17,263 nucleotides of DNA from Thermoleophilaceae bacterium (GTDB lineage Bacteria; Actinomycetota; Thermoleophilia; Solirubrobacterales; Thermoleophilaceae), in assembly GCA_013813135.1 (NCBI GenBank), contig JACCSF010000277.1, positions 1 to 17,263 on the forward strand, in the 5' to 3' direction. Every line of letters starts with the position of its first letter. Within the stretch, counting starts at the first letter, position 1. Position numbers and translations under genes: made by a program. A model generated the notes under the pieces. It was not told where the DNA came from, made no database searches, and saw only the letters and a list, made by a program, of their open reading frames with translations. Positions 13,210 to 17,263 of the stretch are shown here, one piece after another.

Positions 13210-13665
13210 GTGGCGAAGACCTGGGTGCTCACCGGATCGCTCGACAACTTTCGCGCCACCCGCGAGCAGGGCTTTCGCGTGATCGGGGCCAAGGAGGGGC
13301 GTCGGGGGATGGCCGAGCAGATCGAGCCCGGCGACCGGATCGTCTTCTACGTGACCGTGGTGCAGGCGTTTGCGGGCATCGTGCGCGTCACGGGCGAGAT
13401 GTACGAGGACCGGGAGCGCATTTGGCCGGGCAAGCCCGGGAATGCGGACGCCTATCCGTGGCGCTTCGAGACCGAGCCCGAGCTGGTGCTCGACGAGGAA
13501 GACTTCGTGCCGGCAGTGGAGCTGGCGGGTGAGCTCCAGCACGTGGCCAAGTGGCCGGCCGAGCACTGGCACCTCGCGTTCCAGGGCCAGCTCCGCCCGG
13601 TCAGCGACGCCGACTCCGAGCTGCTCCAGCGCCGGCTCCGCGCCGCGGCGCCCGCGGCGGCGTGA
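13210..13665 (+). CDS. EVE (PUA-like) domain protein
   Basis: This is a 151-residue protein consisting of one EVE domain, a PUA/YTH-related beta-barrel that in other proteins binds modified nucleobases in DNA or RNA. The start WVLTGSLDNFRATREQGFRVIG is the family opening. It is followed by EPGDRIVFYVTVVQAFAGIVRVTG (39-62), YEDRERIWPG (65-74), YPWRFETEPELVLDEEDFVP and HWHLAFQGQLRPVSDADSELL. The aromatic residues of the pocket (Trp5, Trp72, Trp84) are retained. The GTG start is set by the leaderless-type promoter 7 bases upstream. Its stop overlaps the following GTG by 4 bases (GTGA). A stand-alone EVE protein is usual in actinobacteria; the target nucleobase is not known from this sequence. 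Confidence 0.92.
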   Translation: MAKTWVLTGSLDNFRATREQGFRVIGAKEGRRGMAEQIEPGDRIVFYVTVVQAFAGIVRVTGEMYEDRERIWPGKPGNADAYPWRFETEPELVLDEEDFVPAVELAGELQHVAKWPAEHWHLAFQGQLRPVSDADSELLQRRLRAAAPAAA

Positions 13666-14054
13666 CCACGGCGCACGAGCGGCACTACTCGCTGGAGGAG
13701 GCGTCGGCGCTGCTGCCGCGTGTGGCTGAGCTGCTCGCCAAGATGCGCAGCGCGCGCGACCGGCTCGGCGACAGCGAGGCCAGGGCCGCGCTCGAGACCG
13801 CCGGGCAAACCAACGGCGGCGGCGAGCCGGGCAAGGTCGTGTCGGAGGGGTTCCTCGAGCTGCGCGAATCGATGCTCGAGCTGCGCGAGCGCGAGATCGT
13901 GCTGCGCGACCTCGATCGCGGACTGGTCGACTTCCCGGCGCTGCGGGACGGCCGGGAGGTGTACCTCTGCTGGGAGGAGGGAGAGGCTGAGATCGGCTTC
14001 TGGCACGAGCCGGAGGCCGGCTTCGGCGGGCGGCTCCCGCTCGACGATGGCTGA
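13662..14054 (+). CDS. DUF2203 family protein
   Basis: This is a 130-residue cytosolic protein matching the DUF2203 pattern. It opens with YSLEEASALLPRVAELLAKM, continues with a helical hairpin (ESMLELREREIVLRDLDRG), and ends with LVDFPALRDGREVYLCWEEGE, IGFWHEPEAGFGGRLPL. The function of the family is unknown. The GTG start overlaps the EVE stop as GTGA, and the stop lies within the start of the membrane-protein gene (ATGGCTGA), so all three genes are translationally coupled. Confidence 0.88.
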   Translation: MTTAHERHYSLEEASALLPRVAELLAKMRSARDRLGDSEARAALETAGQTNGGGEPGKVVSEGFLELRESMLELREREIVLRDLDRGLVDFPALRDGREVYLCWEEGEAEIGFWHEPEAGFGGRLPLDDG

Positions 14055-14580
14055 GCTGGTCCGCACCTTGCGGCTCCTGGGGTTCGAGCAGAGGGTGGCG
14101 GCGGTCGGCGCGGTGCTGCTCGCCGTCAGCACCTTCGGACCCTTCTCCTTCGTGGAGGTGGCCGAGGTCCTGGTCGCCGTGGGGGTGCTCGCGCTGCTGC
14201 GCGCGAGGGCGCTCGGCAAGCGCTTCCACCTGCCGTTCGGCGACGGCACGGTGATCGCCGCCGCCGGTGCCTGGGCCGCGGTCCTGATCGTGGTGCGGCT
14301 GTTCGACCGTCCGCTCGGCCAGAACCTGCTCGCGCTGGTGTGCGCGTCGATCCTCGTGCTCGCCGGCGTGCGCGAGCGCGCGAAGCGACCGGCGGACGAC
14401 CTGCCGCCAGAGTCCAGCGGGCCGCCGCGCCCTCGGCGCCGCCCTGCGGCGACGTCAGCCGCGCAGGCGCCGACCGAGCCCCTGCCGCCGCCCGAGTTCA
14501 AGCGGTACAAGCCCGAGCCCGGCGAGCAGCTGCGGCTGGGCGGCGAGGAGTCGAAGCCTCAGCCGCCGGGCGACGCCTGA
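14047..14580 (+). CDS. Small membrane protein with proline-rich cytosolic tail
   Basis: I do not recognise this 177-residue protein. Three or four hydrophobic segments are visible at about residues 15-50 (VAAVGAVLLAVSTFGPF and VEVAEVLVAVGVLALL), 73-92 (VIAAAGAWAAVLIVVRLF) and 97-113 (NLLALVCASILVLAGV). The last 60 residues are a charged, Pro-rich tail ending EFKRYKPEPGEQLRLGGEE. The ATG at 14047 overlaps the DUF2203 stop by 8 bases. Its last 22 bases overlap the 3' end of the convergent MFS gene. Confidence 0.78.
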   Translation: MAELVRTLRLLGFEQRVAAVGAVLLAVSTFGPFSFVEVAEVLVAVGVLALLRARALGKRFHLPFGDGTVIAAAGAWAAVLIVVRLFDRPLGQNLLALVCASILVLAGVRERAKRPADDLPPESSGPPRPRRRPAATSAAQAPTEPLPPPEFKRYKPEPGEQLRLGGEESKPQPPGDA

Positions 14581-15796
14581 GGCAGGGCGCGGGCCGGCAT
14601 CCGCATCAGCGTGACCCCAACCGCGGCGGCCAGCACCTGCGCGGCCGCCGCCACCAGCATCGCCTCGGCGGAGCCGAGGCCGGTGGCCACGGGACCCGCC
14701 AGCGCCGCGCCCATGGCGAACGAGCCGACCTTAAGCCCCGCGGCGGTGGTGAACACCGGCCGTACAGCGACGGCGGCACCACCTGCTGGCGCACGGCGAA
14801 CTGGGCCGCGAGCGCGGGCCCGTCCGCCATGCCGGCCACGGCGATCAGCACCAGCAGCACTGGCAGCGAGCCGGCCAGCGGCCAGGTGAGCATGAGCGCT
14901 CCGAAGATCGCGTAGCCGGTGAGCACGATGCGCTCCGGGGGGAAACGCCGCTGGAGGCGAACCAGGCTGAGCGCGCCGAGGGTCGAGCCCGCCGCGAACG
15001 CAGCCCACATGAAGCCGGCGTCGCTGCGCTCGCCGCCGAGGTGCTCGACGGCGAACAGCGGGAAGGTGACCGTCATGAGGCCGAGGCCGCCGAGCCCGAT
15101 CGCGGCGGCGACGGTGATGCCGCGCAGCTGCGGCACAGAGACGATCTGGCGAATGCCGGCGGCCGCAACCCCGAGCAGGGTGTCGTCGCCCCCGCGCCGG
15201 TCGGGGCCTCGATCGAGGCCCGGAATGCGCAGGATCAGCACCAGCGCCACCAGCGCCAGCCCGGCCTCCACCAGCAGGGACGTCTGCGGGCCGAAGGCGC
15301 CCGACAGCGTTCCCGCCAGCGCGGGTCCGATCACCAGCGCGCCGTTGAAGCTGGTCGTCTCGAGCGCGTTGGCGGGCGGCAGGAGTTCGTCCGGCACGAG
15401 CACAGGGATGAAGCTGGTGAACCCGCCGAACGAGAGCGGGTAGGTCAGGCCCGCCATGAGCACCACGAGCGGGATGACCCAGTTCGGCGTGTTGCCGGCC
15501 ACGAGGACGAGGACGGCGAGCATGCCGGCGATCAGCAGCTGGTCGATCACCATCAGCCGGCGGCGCCGGCCGGTCAAGTCGAGCCAGGCGCCCAGCAGCG
15601 GCCCCGAGATCAGGCTCGGCAGCGTGATCGCCGCCACCGCCAGGCCCGCGAGCCCGGCGCTGCCGGTGCGGTCCAGCACGAGCAGCACCACGCCGACCGA
15701 GAACATCTCGTCGGACACGCGCGCGAGCGTGGCCGCGCTTGCAAAAGAGATGTAGCCGGGCTGGTTGCGGAGGCGGCGGAGGGACAGGCGGTCCAC
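14559..15796 (-). pseudogene. MFS transporter, frameshifted near its C-terminus
   Basis: The gene would encode a roughly 412-residue major facilitator superfamily permease of the 12-helix drug/unknown efflux type. The first 345 residues are in one frame (SFASAATLARVSDEMFSVGV, GAWLDLTGRRRRLMVIDQLL as the loop 2-3 motif A region, and further helices to VVPPSLYGR). The last helices are in the next frame (VFTTAAGLKVGSFAMG, then VATGLGSAEAMLVAAAAQVL, ending PQASPGG). One base is missing at about 14755-14760: a GGG in CGG-GTG appears as GG. The shift leaves the frame running out of the family sequence into Arg/Pro-rich residues. Otherwise the gene is undamaged, so a recent mutation or an assembly error in a G-run are both likely. 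The GTG start at 15796 lies 22 bases after the FAD oxidoreductase stop, indicating an operon. Confidence 0.82.
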
Positions 15797-15818
15797 CGGC
15801 CAATCCTGGCAGGCGGCT

Positions 15819-17263
15819 CTACGGCGCAGGCGGGATCGCCTGGCGGAAGCGGAACATGAAGTCCGGGTCCACCTGCTTCTTGATCTCGCGCAGCCGCGCC
15901 AGGTTGGAGGCGTAGTAGGCCTGCCGCCAGGTGGTCAGCTGGGGGTCGATGTAGTTCTGGTAAGCCTGGCCGGACGCGAACGGCCGCAGCGCCCTCCAGA
16001 CGCCGTCGATCCAGCCGCGGCTCGGCGTTCCGCTGCCGCTGAAGTAGGCGCCGTACTGGAGCGAGAACAGCATGTCGCGGTGCACGAACGCCGTGGCGTC
16101 GGTGGCCGGGCGGTTGTACGCGCCGCCGTAGGCGTCCAGGATCAGCGCGCCCGAGCCGAGCGACGGCGTGCGCTGCCGGCGCTCGATCCAGTCGATCATG
16201 ACCTGCCGGCCGCGGGCCGGCAGCGGCTCGTCGAAGTAATCCGACTTGGCGTAGAACGCCGCCCGCGGGAGCTGGCCGCCGGGACTGGTGCCGCGCGTGT
16301 GGCAGGCGCGGAAGCCCTCGTCGAGGCAGCCGGCCCAGCGCAGCACGAGGCTCATCATCGACGAGCTGCCGGTGGAGACGGAGGCGCCGGCCACGCGCGC
16401 GAGCGGGCCGATCAGCCTGCGCAGCGCCGACTGCGACCCGAAGTACTGGCCGAGGGCGCTCACGCTCGGCGATCCCGCGCCGCCGGTCGTGCCGAGCGTG
16501 AAGATCGACGTGAGCGCCGGTGGGGCACCGGGCGCGAAGCGCTGCCAGGCGGCCAGCGCCTCGCTCGCCTGGCTCCAGGGGAAGCGGATGAAGAACCATG
16601 CGGCGCCGGTGGCGCGGTGAGCCCGGAAGCTGAGCGACGTGACGATCCCGAAGTTGCCGCCACCGCCGCCGCGGCACGCCCAAAAGAGGTCCTCGTTCGA
16701 GTCGGCGTCCAGGCGGCGAGCCCGGCCGTCCGCGGTCACGATCGTGGCCGCCGCGAGGTTGTCGGTGGTCAGGCCGAAGCGCCGGCCCGACAGGCCGTGG
16801 CCGCCGCCCAGCGCCAGCCCCGCGATGCCCACGGACGGGCACGAACCGGCAGGCACGAGCAGGCCGCGAGAGGCGAGCTTGGAGTAGACGTCGATCAGCT
16901 GGGCGCCCGCGCCCACGGTGGCGCGGCCGTTCGCGACGCCGATGCCGCGCAGTCGGCCGAGGTCGACCACGACGCCGGCCGAGATCGCCGAGTAGCCCGC
17001 GTAGCTGTGACCGCCAGAGCGGGCCACGACGCGCACGCCGAAGCGATTGGCCCAGCCCACGACGGCCTGCACGTCGCGCGTGTCGAGCACCTCCACCACG
17101 GCCTGGGGCCGGATGCCGTCATAGCGCGTGTTGTAGACGAGCCGCTCGGACTGGTAGCCCGGAGTGCCCGGAAAGAGGACCGGCCCCCGCACCGCGGCGC
17201 GCAGGGCCCGGGCGGCGCGCTTCGGAAGCGCCGCGACCGTCGGCTCGGCGGGCCAGGCGGCGC
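15819..17263 (-). CDS. FAD-binding (BBE-type) oxidoreductase, 5' end outside window
   Basis: The visible 480 codons encode a PCMH/VAO-fold flavoprotein. The FAD domain has the covalent histidine in VVARSGGHSYAGYS and a cysteine in GSCPSVGIAGLALGGG 56 residues later. Both match the His/Cys pair that gives bicovalent FAD attachment in berberine bridge enzyme-like oxidases. DLFWACRGGGGGNFGIVTSL is the family substrate-side motif. The C-terminal BBE segment is intact (YQNYIDPQLTTWRQAYYASN, then LREIKKQVDPDFMFRFRQAIP). These enzymes oxidise alcohols, sugars or alkaloid-like substrates with O2. A GTG at 17192 is a possible start, but the frame stays open to the window edge with a plausible family-like leader (ALPKRAARALRAAVRGPVLF), so the true start probably lies outside. 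The gene precedes the MFS gene in the same direction. Confidence 0.9.
   Translation of the reverse strand, partial: AAWPAEPTVAALPKRAARALRAAVRGPVLFPGTPGYQSERLVYNTRYDGIRPQAVVEVLDTRDVQAVVGWANRFGVRVVARSGGHSYAGYSAISAGVVVDLGRLRGIGVANGRATVGAGAQLIDVYSKLASRGLLVPAGSCPSVGIAGLALGGGHGLSGRRFGLTTDNLAAATIVTADGRARRLDADSNEDLFWACRGGGGGNFGIVTSLSFRAHRATGAAWFFIRFPWSQASEALAAWQRFAPGAPPALTSIFTLGTTGGAGSPSVSALGQYFGSQSALRRLIGPLARVAGASVSTGSSSMMSLVLRWAGCLDEGFRACHTRGTSPGGQLPRAAFYAKSDYFDEPLPARGRQVMIDWIERRQRTPSLGSGALILDAYGGAYNRPATDATAFVHRDMLFSLQYGAYFSGSGTPSRGWIDGVWRALRPFASGQAYQNYIDPQLTTWRQAYYASNLARLREIKKQVDPDFMFRFRQAIPPAP

Noticed and set aside
1..17263. tRNA, rRNA, CRISPR, insertion sequences or prophage features
   Set aside because: No cloverleaf, regularly spaced direct repeats, transposase-like protein or terminal inverted repeats were found on either strand.

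Overview
The window is about 70% G+C, densely packed, and has GTG starts and several probable leaderless promoters. Its gene content includes a ClpP, a secreted RTX-like calcium-binding protein with a basic Ig-like tail, an ArsA with an HSP20-like C-terminus, EVE and DUF2203 proteins, and a BBE-type flavoprotein. Together these point to a high-GC actinobacterium, most like Thermoleophilia/Solirubrobacterales. That assignment is an inference from style and content; no rRNA or tRNA is present.

Layout. (1) 1-2106: clpP (minus) is divergent from a plus-strand operon of an AHSA1/SRPBCC protein, an ArsR regulator and a LysE-type transporter. The transporter is broken by a one-base frameshift. Two near-identical 16-bp palindromes flank an overlapping pair of -10 elements between clpP and the operon, the geometry expected of an autorepressing ArsR. 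(2) 2165-5372 (minus): a TerC membrane protein followed by a 722-residue secreted protein with RTX-like Gly/Asp repeats. (3) 5453-6586: an aldo/keto-reductase-fold protein with two catalytic tetrad positions replaced. (4) 6637-9335: a lipoprotein divergent from a secreted D-glucuronyl C5-epimerase-domain protein. (5) 9402-11429: a compact operon of ArsA/GET3-type ATPase, an 86-residue proline-rich protein and a BCP-type peroxiredoxin. (6) 11422-13142 (minus): a 73-residue conserved-looking small protein and a Tat-exported sulfatase-fold enzyme with Thr at the nucleophile position. (7) 13210-14580: a translationally coupled EVE / DUF2203 / membrane protein operon. (8) 14559-17263 (minus): a BBE-type FAD oxidoreductase (5' end outside the window) followed by an MFS transporter that carries a one-base frameshift.

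Regulation is the most distinctive part. A roughly 40-bp intergenic repeat occurs three times (5391, 9341, 10559), always in the same orientation just upstream of a plus-strand gene. It has a hairpin whose stem carries a compensatory base-pair change between copies, and one copy is translated as the tail of ArsA. Independently, at least six genes show a TANNNT -10 hexamer 6 to 9 bases from the start codon with no Shine-Dalgarno sequence, the signature of leaderless transcription. clpP and the AHSA1 gene, in contrast, have clear Shine-Dalgarno sequences.

The longest stretch without a gene is under 100 bases. No tRNA, rRNA, CRISPR array, insertion sequence, integrase or attachment site was seen.
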